The notes beneath the pieces were generated by a model. The model was not told the DNA's origin and searched no databases. It was given only the letters and a program-made list of their open reading frames with translations. From positions 5,887,260-5,951,259 of the forward strand of contig OX638330.1 of NCBI GenBank assembly GCA_951812725.1: a stretch of 64,000 nt of DNA. The letters run 5' to 3'. Made by a program: the position numbers and the translations under genes. This DNA is from an uncultured Caldilineaceae bacterium. Its GTDB lineage: Bacteria > Chloroflexota > Anaerolineae > Caldilineales > Caldilineaceae. Below, in pieces: positions 10,573-19,836 of this stretch (its first letter is position 1; every line of letters begins with the position of its first letter).

Positions 10573-13155
10573 ATGAGAACCAAACGATTTTCCTTCCTGG
10601 CGATCCTGTTGATCGCCGTCCTTGTCCTCGCTGCCTGCGGCGCATCCGATGAGCCGGAAATGGCCGAAGAACCGGCCGCGCCCGCACAGGAAGAACAGGC
10701 CGCCGAGGATACGGAGGAGGTTGCCGCCGAAGAAAAGGAAGAAACCGAAGAAGTAGCCGAGGCTGAAGAAGAAGCGCCCGCTGCCATGAGCGAACGCACC
10801 GGCGCCTGGGTCGACGAAGTCATCGCCGTCGAAGAACCCTCAGCCGCCGCCGCTGTCACCCGCATGGATCTCGCGGAGATCGACGCCTACGCCTTCTCCA
10901 TCAGCGATGCCGAGGTCTACGCCACTGTCCAGGACACCGACAGCCTGACCTACTCCAACTCCTTCGGCGTCTACGCAGAGCTGACCTTCAACCCCTCCGG
11001 GCCGGTCTTCGAAGCCACCGGCAAGCTCAACCCGTTCGCCGTGCCCCGCATCCGTGAAGCCATGAACTACCTCGTCGACCGCGATTTCATCTCCCAGGAA
11101 ATCTACGGCGGGCTGGCCTCGCCCCGCTACATGCCCATTACCAACGCCTTCCCCGACTATGCCCGCCTCGTTGATATCGTCCGCCAGCTCGAGTTGGAGT
11201 ATGCACATAACCCCGACACAGCCGCCGAGATCATCAACGAGGAGATGGAGGCGCTTGGCGCCGAATTGGTCGACGGCGTCTGGAATTACGAGGACGAGCC
11301 CGTCGAGGTTATCTTCCTCATCCGCACCGAAGATGAGCGTAAGGAAATCGGCGACTACGTTTCCACAATGCTCGAGGACCTGGGCTTCGCCGTCGTCCGC
11401 GACTACAAGACTTCCTCCGAGGCCTCGGCTATCTGGATCAGAACTGAACCCAACGAAGGCTTGTTCCACATCTACACCGGCGGCTGGATTACCACAGCCA
11501 TCAGCCGCGACCAGGCCGGCAACTTCGACTTCTTCTACACCAACCGCGGGCTGCCCTTCCCACTGTGGCAGGCATACACGCCCTCCGAAGAATTCGATGC
11601 CATGTCTGAAAAACTGGACCTGCGCGAATTTACCACCATGGACGAACGACGTGAACTCTTTGCCGACGTCCTCGCCCTCTCCATGCAGGACTCCGTGCGC
11701 GTCTGGCTCGTCAACCAGCTCGGCTTCACCGCCTTCAGAAACGACATCTCAGTTTCCACGGACCTCGCCGGTGGCCTCAACGGCGCCCGCCTCTGGCCCT
11801 ATACACTGCGCCGCACCGGCGAAGAGGGCGGCACCCTCACCTTAGCCATGCCCAGCATGCTGCCTGAACCCTGGAACCCCGTCGCCGGCACCAACTGGAT
11901 CTACGACACCATGCTCATCCGCGCCACCGCCGATGTGGGCGCGATGCCCGACCCCTTCACCGGTCTCCAGTGGCCGCAGCGCTTCGACAGAGCCGAAGTA
12001 ACCGTCAAGGATGGGCTGCCCGTCGGCAGCACCCACGACTGGGTTGACCTGACCTTCGTCGAACAGATCGAAGTGCCCGAAGATGCCTGGCTCGACTGGG
12101 ACGCCGTTGAACAAAAGTTCATCACCGTCGGCGACCTCCATCCCGATGGCCTCACCGCCAACATCAAGAGTGTCGTCTACTATCCGAACGATCTTTCCGA
12201 TCTCACTTGGCACGATGGCAGCTCGCTTAGTCTCGCCGACGTCGTTCTGAGCATGATCACCACTTTCGACCTGGCCAAGGAAGAAAGCGCCGTCTTCGAC
12301 GAGGCCCAGGCGCCGAGCCTGAACAACTTCCAGAGCCACTTCAGGGGCTACCGCATCGCGCAGACCAGCCCCCTCGTCATCGAGTACTACAGTGACCAGT
12401 ACACCCTCGACGCCGAGCTGAACGTGGCCAACTTCTTCCCCAGCACACCCTGGCATACCATGGCCGTCGGGCTCCTGGCTGAAGCCGCCGGCGACCTCGC
12501 CTTCTCGTCCGACAAGGCCGATGCCAATGAAGTCGAGTGGATGAGCTACATCGCCGGGCCGAGCATCGAGATCCTCGAAGGCCATCTCGAATCCGCCGCC
12601 GCCGATGGACATATCCCCTACGCCTCGACACTGGGCGACTATATCAGCGCCGATGAAGCCGACGCCCGCTGGGATAACCTCAGTGCCTGGTACGAAGATA
12701 AAGGGCACTTCTGGGTCGGCAACGGGCCCTTCTACCTCGAGAAGGCCTTCACCACCGAAAAGACCGTCCAGTTGATTCGTGTCGAAAGCTTCCCCGATGC
12801 TTCCAGTAAGTGGGAAGGCTTCGACACACCCATGATCGCCGAAGTCTCGGTCGACGGGCCCGCCCGCGTCGCCTCCGGCGATGAGGCCACCTTCGACGTG
12901 ACGATCGACTTTGGCGGCGACGCCTACGCCATCGCCGATATCGACGAAGTCAAATATCTCGTCTTTGACGCCCTCGGCGAACTCGCCCTCACCGGTACCG
13001 CCGAAGCCGTCGAAGACGGCCTCTGGCAAATCACCCTCAGCGCCGAAGACACCGCCGGCCTCGAATCCGGCGCCAATAAACTGGAGGTGGCCGTTGCGCC
13101 CCTGCGCGTCAGCATCCCCACCTTCTCGTCCCTGGAGTTCGTGACCACGAACTGA
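10573..13155 (+). CDS. Second ABC substrate-binding lipoprotein, large and with atypical segment order
   Basis: An 860-residue lipoprotein: signal peptide ending 'VLVLAAC' (Cys22), then a Glu/Ala-rich linker to about residue 70. Compared with the 587-residue receptor upstream, the segments characteristic of family 5 appear in swapped order. The 'VPRIREAMNYLVDRDFISQEIYG' block, usually late, is at about 155-180, while the 'LTWHDGSSLSLADVVLSMI' block, usually early, is at about 550. The last ~110 residues form a beta-rich domain ('VSVDGPARVASGDEATFDVT'). The start at 10573 has an AGGAG site. It is likely a receptor for the downstream permease pair. The order change is seen directly; calling it a circular permutation is inference. 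Confidence 0.82.
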   Translation: MRTKRFSFLAILLIAVLVLAACGASDEPEMAEEPAAPAQEEQAAEDTEEVAAEEKEETEEVAEAEEEAPAAMSERTGAWVDEVIAVEEPSAAAAVTRMDLAEIDAYAFSISDAEVYATVQDTDSLTYSNSFGVYAELTFNPSGPVFEATGKLNPFAVPRIREAMNYLVDRDFISQEIYGGLASPRYMPITNAFPDYARLVDIVRQLELEYAHNPDTAAEIINEEMEALGAELVDGVWNYEDEPVEVIFLIRTEDERKEIGDYVSTMLEDLGFAVVRDYKTSSEASAIWIRTEPNEGLFHIYTGGWITTAISRDQAGNFDFFYTNRGLPFPLWQAYTPSEEFDAMSEKLDLREFTTMDERRELFADVLALSMQDSVRVWLVNQLGFTAFRNDISVSTDLAGGLNGARLWPYTLRRTGEEGGTLTLAMPSMLPEPWNPVAGTNWIYDTMLIRATADVGAMPDPFTGLQWPQRFDRAEVTVKDGLPVGSTHDWVDLTFVEQIEVPEDAWLDWDAVEQKFITVGDLHPDGLTANIKSVVYYPNDLSDLTWHDGSSLSLADVVLSMITTFDLAKEESAVFDEAQAPSLNNFQSHFRGYRIAQTSPLVIEYYSDQYTLDAELNVANFFPSTPWHTMAVGLLAEAAGDLAFSSDKADANEVEWMSYIAGPSIEILEGHLESAAADGHIPYASTLGDYISADEADARWDNLSAWYEDKGHFWVGNGPFYLEKAFTTEKTVQLIRVESFPDASSKWEGFDTPMIAEVSVDGPARVASGDEATFDVTIDFGGDAYAIADIDEVKYLVFDALGELALTGTAEAVEDGLWQITLSAEDTAGLESGANKLEVAVAPLRVSIPTFSSLEFVTTN

Positions 13156-13181
13156 CATTGAAGCAGTGAAACATAAGGAGT

Positions 13182-13209
13182 GAGGTGTGAGACATCGATC
13201 TCACACCTC
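13182..13209 (+). promoter_or_regulatory. Intercistronic hairpin after the second substrate-binding gene
   Basis: A perfect 11-bp inverted repeat, GAGGTGTGAGA and its complement, has a 6-base loop CATCGA. There is no following T-run. It occupies the same relative position as the hairpins after the first receptor gene, suggesting a shared expression-tuning device. Confidence 0.7.
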
Positions 13210-13248
13210 GCCCCTCTTCACTCTCTCCTGAATCTGAGAGGATCACCT

Positions 13249-14391
13249 ATGACAGACGCGGCTCTGCCCCTCCAACCCGGCGCCGAGAGCGCCGAACACC
13301 CGCAGACGCAAAGCACGCTCGCCCGCGTCGTGCAGTTCACAGGGCTGCGTATGATTGCCCTTTTCTTCACCGTCCTGATCGGCGTCTATCTGACGATCCT
13401 GATCGCCAATATGGGCGGCCATGTCGACAAGATTCGTAAAGGCTTTATCCGCGAGTCAGTGGCCATCTCCGTAGGGGTTGATCCGGAATTCAACAACATG
13501 AACGCCGAAGAACGCCGCGAACATATCCAAAAACTGGTTGCTCTGCAAGAAAAACGGATGGGGCTCGACCAGCCCTTCCTCCTCCGCAGCTTCCGCTTTC
13601 TTTTGGGTGCCATGACTCTGGACCTGGGCTGGGCCGATAACATGTCCAGCGACAGCGGCTCACGCCAGGTGCGTAACATCATCCTGGAGCGTCTGCCCGC
13701 CACCTTACTTCTCTTCTCCACCTCCTTCCTCATCAACTTCCTCGTCGGAATCTTCGTCTCCCTCTACCTTTCTCGCAACTACGGCAGTAGGCTCGACCGG
13801 GTCATCGTTGGATTGGCACCGACATCCGCTGCCCCCAGCTGGTTTTACGGCCTCTTCTTCATACTGCTCTTTGCTGCTCTGCTGGGCTGGTTCCCATTCG
13901 GAGGTCTCGTCTCCGCGCCCCCGCCCGAATCGATCATTAACTACGCCCTCAGCGTCCTCAACCACATGGTGCTGCCGGTCATCGCCATCTTTTTCAGCTC
14001 CATCTTCCTCGGCATCTACGGCAATCGTACCTTTTTCCTCATCTTCTCCAATGAAGACTATGTTGACATGGCCCGCGCCAAGGGCCTGTCCGACCGCGTG
14101 GTCGAGCGCCGCTACATCATGCGCCCGACGATGCCCACTATCGTGACCAGCCTGGCGCTCGCAGTCATTGGCCTCTGGTTCGGTTCAATTGTACTTGAGA
14201 CTATCTTCAACTGGCCGGGCTTGGGGCGGCTCTTCTATCTGGCCGCTAACATATTTGAAACGTCGGTGATCGTAGGCTCCACCGTCATCTATGCCTACCT
14301 GCTCGGCTTCACCGTCTTTTTCCTCGATATCGTCTACGCCCTCATAGATCCCCGCGTCAAGGTAGGCGGCAATCCAGGAGGGCAGGCATGA
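13249..14391 (+). CDS. ABC transporter permease, DppB-like (second set)
   Basis: A 380-residue permease. The start at 13249 has an AGAGGA site and gives an N-terminus with a cytoplasmic tail of about 45 residues before TM1 ('MIALFFTVLIGVYLTILIAN'). A long loop follows ('MNAEERREHIQKLVALQEK'), and the coupling region is 'DYVDMARAKGLSDRVVERRY'. 'VLETIFNWPGLGRLFY' is a family landmark near the last helices. Stop and start codons overlap with the next gene (ATGA). Confidence 0.92.
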   Translation: MTDAALPLQPGAESAEHPQTQSTLARVVQFTGLRMIALFFTVLIGVYLTILIANMGGHVDKIRKGFIRESVAISVGVDPEFNNMNAEERREHIQKLVALQEKRMGLDQPFLLRSFRFLLGAMTLDLGWADNMSSDSGSRQVRNIILERLPATLLLFSTSFLINFLVGIFVSLYLSRNYGSRLDRVIVGLAPTSAAPSWFYGLFFILLFAALLGWFPFGGLVSAPPPESIINYALSVLNHMVLPVIAIFFSSIFLGIYGNRTFFLIFSNEDYVDMARAKGLSDRVVERRYIMRPTMPTIVTSLALAVIGLWFGSIVLETIFNWPGLGRLFYLAANIFETSVIVGSTVIYAYLLGFTVFFLDIVYALIDPRVKVGGNPGGQA

Positions 14392-15749
14392 CAGCAATTC
14401 GCCGCACCCTGTCCGCTCTTTCACAATACCCTTCCGCCATCGCCGGTCTCGCCATAATCGCGGCCATGGTCCTCTTCTCTATCTATACCGTGATCGCCAT
14501 TCCCTACACTGTAGCCGTTGACATGTGGCGGGGCGGAGAAGGTGTATGGCTCGAGAACCCGCGCACCGCCAAGCCCAAGTGGTATAACCTCTTCCCCGGC
14601 GTAAACCTGCCCGAAACGATAATCCTGGGGCCCGCAGGTGAATCCGATGAGGTCTCCGTTCAAAAAGAGCGCAAGGAAGTCTCCGAAGAGATGACCGACG
14701 TCATCACCACCTTCACCTTCGACTACACCGCCGATGACTTCCCCCAGGAAATCTCCCTCTTCCTCACCTCTGAACATGAACAGAAACGCCCTCTCGTGTC
14801 GTTAACTTGGCTGACACCCGACGAACGCGAAATCCGCATCGCCGATGTCACCGTCGAAGGGCCCGTTACTGTCCGCTTCTCGCAGGAAGAAAAACTTGAA
14901 AGACGTCTCGACGGCGTACGCCCCGAAATCGGCCTATTCGCCGACCCCGCCTCCGCCGAAGACGACCCCAGGCCGCTCAAAGGCACCTACCAGCTCACCG
15001 CCGCCGGGCTCGTCTTCGAGGATGACGCCGACGTCGACGCCCGCCTCGTCGTCTACGGCCAGGTCTACGGTCTTGCCGGCACCGATCACCTGCGCCGCGA
15101 CCTCACGCTGGCCCTCATGTGGGGCATGCCCGTCGCCCTCGCCTTCGGCCTCCTTGCAGCCGTTGGAACCTCCGTCAGCACATTCATCGTAGCCGCCATC
15201 GGCGTATGGTTCGGAGGAATTGTTGACGCCGTCATCCAGCGCATAACCGAGGTCAACCTCATCCTGCCAGTCCTGCCCATCCTCATCATGGTCGGTCTCT
15301 TTTACTCCCGCAGCATCTGGGTGATGCTCGGCGTCCTGATCGCTCTGAGCGTATTCAGTTCAGGCATTAAGACCAGCCGCGCCGTCTTTCTACAAGTAAA
15401 AGAGTCGCCCTACTTCGAGGCCGCCCGCGCCTACGGCGCCGGTAACTTCCGCATCATCTTCCTTTACCTTATCCCCCGCTTGATTCCCACCCTCGTGCCC
15501 GGTTTTGTCGTAGCCATCCCCTCGTTCGTCTTTGTGGAGGCGACTCTGGCCGTGCTCAACCTGGGCGACCCCCTGCTCCCCACCTGGGGCAAAGTGCTCA
15601 GCGACGCCCGCGTCAACGACGCCCTCTACCAGGGCAACTACTACTGGGTGCTCGAACCCGCCGCGCTCCTGCTCCTCTCCGGCCTCGGCTTCGCCATGGT
15701 CGGCTTCGCATTGGACCGAGTCTTCAATCCCAGACTGAGAGATCTGTAA
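14388..15749 (+). CDS. ABC transporter permease, DppC-like, with large extracytoplasmic insertion
   Basis: At 453 residues it is about 110-150 longer than usual DppC proteins. TM1 lies at about 17-42. Instead of a short loop there are about 180 hydrophilic residues (45-225, including 'TAKPKWYNLFPGVNLPETI' and several beta-like stretches) before the family core 'GTDHLRRDLTLALMWGMPVA'. The insertion should be extracytoplasmic and could contact the enlarged receptor two genes upstream. ATGA overlap with the preceding gene and TAATG overlap with the next indicate tight co-translation. Confidence 0.88.
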   Translation: MTAIRRTLSALSQYPSAIAGLAIIAAMVLFSIYTVIAIPYTVAVDMWRGGEGVWLENPRTAKPKWYNLFPGVNLPETIILGPAGESDEVSVQKERKEVSEEMTDVITTFTFDYTADDFPQEISLFLTSEHEQKRPLVSLTWLTPDEREIRIADVTVEGPVTVRFSQEEKLERRLDGVRPEIGLFADPASAEDDPRPLKGTYQLTAAGLVFEDDADVDARLVVYGQVYGLAGTDHLRRDLTLALMWGMPVALAFGLLAAVGTSVSTFIVAAIGVWFGGIVDAVIQRITEVNLILPVLPILIMVGLFYSRSIWVMLGVLIALSVFSSGIKTSRAVFLQVKESPYFEAARAYGAGNFRIIFLYLIPRLIPTLVPGFVVAIPSFVFVEATLAVLNLGDPLLPTWGKVLSDARVNDALYQGNYYWVLEPAALLLLSGLGFAMVGFALDRVFNPRLRDL

Positions 15750-16729
15750 TGGCCTTTTCCGACCCGCCGTTACTGCAAATCGAGGACCTGCGACTCTATT
15801 TCCGCACGCAGCAGGGCACCTTGCACGCCGTCGACAGCGTCAGCCTCAACCTGCGCCGCAACGAAGCCATGGTCATCCTCGGCGAATCCGGCTGCGGCAA
15901 AACCTCTCTCACCAGGGCCATTCTGCGCCTGCTGCCCCGCAACGTCCACACCTACTCCGGCAGCGTCAAAATCAACGGTCAGGACGTCATGCAGCTGAGC
16001 GATGAAGAGTACCGCCAGCAAGTGCGTTGGGTACAGATCTCTCTTGTCCCCCAGGCCGCCATGAACTCCCTCAACCCTGTCCTCAAAGTAGGTGACCAGG
16101 TCGCCGAACCCCTCCTCTCCCACTACGGCGTCCGCCGCTCCGAAGCCCTCGAACGGGTCGCCGTCTCCTTTCAACATGTTGGCGTCCCCTCCGATTTCAT
16201 CAACCGCTACGCCTTCGAGCTCAGCGGCGGCATGCGCCAGCGCGTCGCCATCGCCATGGCCATGGTTACCGACCCCGACCTCATCATTCTCGACGAGCCC
16301 ACCTCCGCGCTCGACGTCCTCACCCAGGCCAACATCATGAACGTCCTCAAGCGGGTCAAGCAGGAGACCTCCACCAGCTTCATCCTCATCACCCACGACA
16401 TCGGCACCTCCAGCGAACTGGCCGACCGCGCCGCCGTCATGTACGCCGGCCAGCTCGTCGAGGTGAACGACGCCGAGCACTTCTTTGTCGAACCGCTCCA
16501 CCCCTACTCACAGAAACTCATGTCCAGCGTTCCCAAGCTCCGCCAGACCGAGGAACCCGACTTCATCAGCGGCCAGCCCCCCAGCCTGCAAGACATCGCC
16601 CCCGGCTGTCGCTTCGCGCCCCGCTGCGACCACCGCTTCGAGCTCTGCGAAAACGACCCCGAACTGGTCCGCGCCGGCCGCCGCCAACACGTGAAATGCT
16701 GGCTCCATCAGAACGGAGACAACCAGTGA
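15749..16729 (+). CDS. ABC transporter ATP-binding protein, DppD/OppD type
   Basis: A 326-residue ATPase subunit: Walker A 'GESGCGKTSL', signature 'LSGGMRQRVAIAM', Walker B 'LIILDEPTSALD' and switch His in 'FILITHDIGTSSELADR'. The C-terminal oligopeptide/dipeptide extension is present ('HPYSQKLMSSVP') with the family cysteines ('GCRFAPRCDHRFELCE', 'VKCWLH'). It begins inside the stop of the preceding permease (TAATG). With the next gene it forms the only ATPase pair in the locus and presumably drives both permease sets. Confidence 0.94.
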   Translation: MAFSDPPLLQIEDLRLYFRTQQGTLHAVDSVSLNLRRNEAMVILGESGCGKTSLTRAILRLLPRNVHTYSGSVKINGQDVMQLSDEEYRQQVRWVQISLVPQAAMNSLNPVLKVGDQVAEPLLSHYGVRRSEALERVAVSFQHVGVPSDFINRYAFELSGGMRQRVAIAMAMVTDPDLIILDEPTSALDVLTQANIMNVLKRVKQETSTSFILITHDIGTSSELADRAAVMYAGQLVEVNDAEHFFVEPLHPYSQKLMSSVPKLRQTEEPDFISGQPPSLQDIAPGCRFAPRCDHRFELCENDPELVRAGRRQHVKCWLHQNGDNQ

Positions 16730-16796
16730 CGCGCACAGCCGCCCGCTTCGCTGTTACCCGCGTCGCCAAAACCCTGCTCGCGCCGAAAAACCGACA

Positions 16797-17852
16797 ATGA
16801 CAACGACCATACCCGAAACTGCACAAACCCAACCCGCCAACGGTGCCAATGCCCCCGCCGAGCCCCTCCTGTCGCTGCGCAACCTGCGCACCTGGTTCGA
16901 GCTCAGACGCTGGGGCTTCGGACGCGCCGGCACCGTCCGCGCCGTCGACGACGTCAGCTTCGACCTCCACGCCGGCGAAGCCATCGCCATCGTCGGCGAA
17001 AGCGGCTGCGGCAAATCCACCCTCATGAAAACCATCCTCGGCCTGCACATGCCCACCGACGGCTCCGTCATCTTCGAAGGCCGCGACCTCAGCACCCTCG
17101 ATTCAAAAGAGATGCAGTGGTACCGCTCCCAGGTCGGCTACGTGCAGCAGGATCCCTTCGGCGCACTGCCCCCCTTCATGGATATTCGCCGCATCCTCTC
17201 CGAACCCCTCAAAATCCACGGCAACATGAACGAGTCCCAGCGCCGTGACCGCATTCACGAGGTCATGGAAGAGGTCAGACTCACCCCCGTCGACGACCTC
17301 CTGCCCCGCTTCCCCCACATGCTCAGCGGCGGCCAGCAGCAGCGCGTCGTCATCGCCCGCGCCATGCTCCTGCGCCCCCGCATGATCGTCGCCGACGAAC
17401 CCGTCTCCATGCTCGACATGTCCGTGCGCGTCGAGGTCCTGCGCCTCCTGCAAGGGCTGCAGCTCTCACACAATCTGGCCGTCGTCTACATCACCCATGA
17501 CCTCTCCACCGTCCGCTACTTCTCCGAACGCATCTTCGTCATGTACGCCGGCGAAATCGTCGAACAGGCGCTCATGGACGACGTCCTCCGCAACCCCCTC
17601 CATCCCTACACGCGCGCCCTCCTCGCCGCCATCGCCGACCCCGACCCCGAAAACGCCCGCGTCTTCCGCGATGTGCCCCCCGGCGAGCCGCCCAGCCTGG
17701 TCAGCCCGCCCTCCGGCTGCCGCTTCCACCCCCGCTGCACCCACTTCATCGAAAACCTGTGCGAGTTGGAGTCACCGCCCAATTTCGAACCGGAACCGCA
17801 GCATCGCGCCCGCTGTTGGCTCTATCAGGACGACCCGCCCGCCAGTTCGTGA
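16797..17852 (+). CDS. ABC transporter ATP-binding protein, DppF/OppF type
   Basis: A 351-residue ATPase subunit: Walker A 'GESGCGKSTL', signature 'LSGGQQQRVVIARAM', Walker B 'MIVADEPVSMLDMS' and switch 'VVYITHDLSTVRYFSERIF'. The C-terminal family extension ('HPYTRALLAAIADPDPENA') and Cys motif ('GCRFHPRCTHFIENLCE', 'RARCWLY') are intact. It starts 67 bases after the DppD-type gene without an obvious ribosome site. A Pro/Ala-rich segment of about 20 residues precedes the domain. Confidence 0.93.
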   Translation: MTTTIPETAQTQPANGANAPAEPLLSLRNLRTWFELRRWGFGRAGTVRAVDDVSFDLHAGEAIAIVGESGCGKSTLMKTILGLHMPTDGSVIFEGRDLSTLDSKEMQWYRSQVGYVQQDPFGALPPFMDIRRILSEPLKIHGNMNESQRRDRIHEVMEEVRLTPVDDLLPRFPHMLSGGQQQRVVIARAMLLRPRMIVADEPVSMLDMSVRVEVLRLLQGLQLSHNLAVVYITHDLSTVRYFSERIFVMYAGEIVEQALMDDVLRNPLHPYTRALLAAIADPDPENARVFRDVPPGEPPSLVSPPSGCRFHPRCTHFIENLCELESPPNFEPEPQHRARCWLYQDDPPASS

Positions 17853-17877
17853 GCGATTTCTCAACCCGGAAAACGGT

Positions 17878-18072
17878 ATGCCCACCTCACCACTCCGTCT
17901 GATGCTCTACGGCTTTTTCCTGCTCCTGTCCGGCTTTCTGCTGGCGTTCGCCATGGTCCTCAAAGTGATCGAAGCCGGTTTTCTACTCAGCTTCCTCTCC
18001 TACGGCGCCTCCCTCGCCGGCCTGATCATCGGTATGTACGGTGCCGCCAGCTATGCGCGCAGCAAGCGTTGA
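17878..18072 (+). CDS. Small two-helix membrane protein, unrecognised
   Basis: A 64-residue frame starts 26 bases after the ATPase gene. Two hydrophobic helices (about 8-30 and 35-57, the latter 'SFLSYGASLAGLIIGMYGA') and a basic C-terminus 'SYARSKR' suggest an inner-membrane peptide with both ends inside. It may be cotranscribed with the transporter genes. The hydrophobic pattern and position support it; no family is recognised. Confidence 0.55.
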   Translation: MPTSPLRLMLYGFFLLLSGFLLAFAMVLKVIEAGFLLSFLSYGASLAGLIIGMYGAASYARSKR

Positions 18073-18115
18073 TCCACCCGCAAACGCAAAGCACATCGGA
18101 AAATCCGAAACTGAT

Positions 18116-18145
18116 TTGTCCTACCTGACAGATTGCAGTTATAAT
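18116..18145 (+). promoter_or_regulatory. Putative sigma-70-type promoter upstream of mreB
   Basis: TTGTCC and TATAAT are separated by 18 bases, about 115 bases before the mreB start and after the last gene of the transporter locus. Confidence 0.55.
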
Positions 18146-18260
18146 AATGAACCGGTAAAGAAGCGGGCCGCGACCAAACACACTGCCGGACAGGTTGCGC
18201 CCCGCTCAACAACATCAGCCTCCCCTGCATTCCGACTCACAAGAGATACGAACCGCGTCT

Positions 18261-19271
18261 ATGTTTGAAAAACAGATTGGAATCGACCTCGGTACTGTCA
18301 ATGTTCTTGTACATGTGCGGGGGCGGGGGATCGTCTTGCATGAACCATCCGTCGTGGCCATCCGCCGCCAGGCCAACAAAATGGTCCTGATCGGGCACGA
18401 GGCCTACGATACCCTCGGCCGCACCCCCGAAAGTATCGAAGTCGTCCGCCCCATGCGCGATGGCGTCATCGCCGACTTCGTCGTCACCGAAGCCATGCTG
18501 CGCAAATTCATCCAGGACGTCGTCGGCCGCTTCCCTCTCTTCAAGCCAAAAGTAATGATCAGCACGCCTCGCGGCGTCACCTCCGTCGAGGAACGCGCCG
18601 TCCATGACGCCGCCATGCAGGCCGGCGCCGGCGCAGCCTACCTGATCCCCGAACCGCTCGCCGCCGCCTACGGAGCCGGCCTCCCAATCGGCACCCCAAC
18701 CGGCAATATGGTCGTCGATATGGGCGGCGGTACCACCGAAGCCGCTATCGTCTCCATGTACGATATCGTCGTCTGGAGCAGCGTGCGCGTCGGCGGCAAC
18801 CGCCTCGACGAATCCATCGTCAGCTACATCCGCAAAAAATATAACCTCCTAGTCGGCGAACAGACCGCCGAAGAAATCAAAATCGCCATCGGCTCCGCCC
18901 TGCCCACCGAAGAAGACCGCGGTATCGAAGTGCGCGGCCGCGACCAGATCAACGGCCTGCCCAAAACAATCGAGATCACAAACGGCGAAGTAATTGATGC
19001 AATGACGGAGCCCCTGCAGGCCATCGTCCGCACCGTACGTGCCACCCTCGAAAAAGCGCCGCCCGAGCTCGCCGCCGACATTATCGACCGCGGCATGGTC
19101 ATCACCGGCGGCGGCGCCCAGCTTCGCCTCATCGCCACACTCTTTACCCATGAAACCGGCGTCCCCGCCTACGTCGCCGAAAATCCCATGGCCTGTGTCG
19201 CACTGGGAGCCGGCCGCGCCCTCGAAAACTACGAAATCATGCGCCGCAGCCTGCCCATGCTCTACTCATAA
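18261..19271 (+). CDS. mreB: Rod-shape-determining protein MreB
   Basis: A 336-residue actin homologue that polymerises beneath the membrane and guides cell-wall synthesis. The nucleotide-binding motifs are in order: phosphate-1 'GIDLGTVNVLVHV', connecting region 'MISTPRGVTSVEERAV', phosphate-2 'VVDMGGGTTEAAIVSM' and adenosine motif 'VITGGGAQLRLI'. Length is typical. The start at 18261 gives the family N-terminus; the open frame before it is unsupported. No mreC/mreD follows (a repeat array does), so the gene is separated from the usual operon. Confidence 0.92.
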   Translation: MFEKQIGIDLGTVNVLVHVRGRGIVLHEPSVVAIRRQANKMVLIGHEAYDTLGRTPESIEVVRPMRDGVIADFVVTEAMLRKFIQDVVGRFPLFKPKVMISTPRGVTSVEERAVHDAAMQAGAGAAYLIPEPLAAAYGAGLPIGTPTGNMVVDMGGGTTEAAIVSMYDIVVWSSVRVGGNRLDESIVSYIRKKYNLLVGEQTAEEIKIAIGSALPTEEDRGIEVRGRDQINGLPKTIEITNGEVIDAMTEPLQAIVRTVRATLEKAPPELAADIIDRGMVITGGGAQLRLIATLFTHETGVPAYVAENPMACVALGAGRALENYEIMRRSLPMLYS

Positions 19272-19409
19272 CCCGTCCGCGCCTCCCCACGCGCCCACAC
19301 CCAACCCCATCCCGCCACCCAACCGCGCCGCTACTCACTCCTCAACCCATCCCAACAACCATGTCCTGCCCCACCCTCACCAGGCCTTCCTCCGCAGCCC
19401 TTCCCGACC

Positions 19410-19775
19410 CAAAGAAAGGTGTTCTTCGCGGCCCTTCGCGGACAAAAAAGGCGTCCTCCGTGGTCCTCAGCGGCCCTTCGTGGACAAAAAGGTGTTCTTC
19501 GCGACCCTTCGCGGATCAAAGAAAGGTGTTCTCCGCATCCTCCGCGGACAAAAAAGGTGTTCTTCGCGGCCCTTCGTGGTCCTTCGCGGCCCTTCGTGGA
19601 CAAAAAGGTGTTCTTCGCGACCCTTCGCGCCCCTTCGCGGATCAAAGAAAGGTGTTCTCCGCGCCCTCCGCGGAAAAAAAAGGTGTTCTTCGTGGCCCTT
19701 CGTGGTCCTTCGCGGCCCTTCGTGGACAAAAAGGTGTTCTCAGTGGTCCTCAGTGGCCCTCCGTGGACAAACACG
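19410..19775 (+). repeat. Repeat array between mreB and the PLP-enzyme gene
   Basis: The gap 19272-19836 holds a block of GGACAAAAAGGTGTTCTTCG / CCCTTCGTGG / GATCAAAGAAAGGTG units, about ten in irregular order. Long frames on both strands here are repeat translations. Its right edge lies about 60 bases before the next start codon. Confidence 0.88.
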
Positions 19776-19836
19776 GTCCCCATCCCGCAAATCAACCGCC
19801 AACCAGCCCAAATAAAGAAACAGCCCACCCTACACC

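Noticed and set aside
11842..13158. 438-codon minus-strand open frame
   Set aside because: Antisense shadow of the second substrate-binding gene, typical of high-GC coding sequence; no family motifs.
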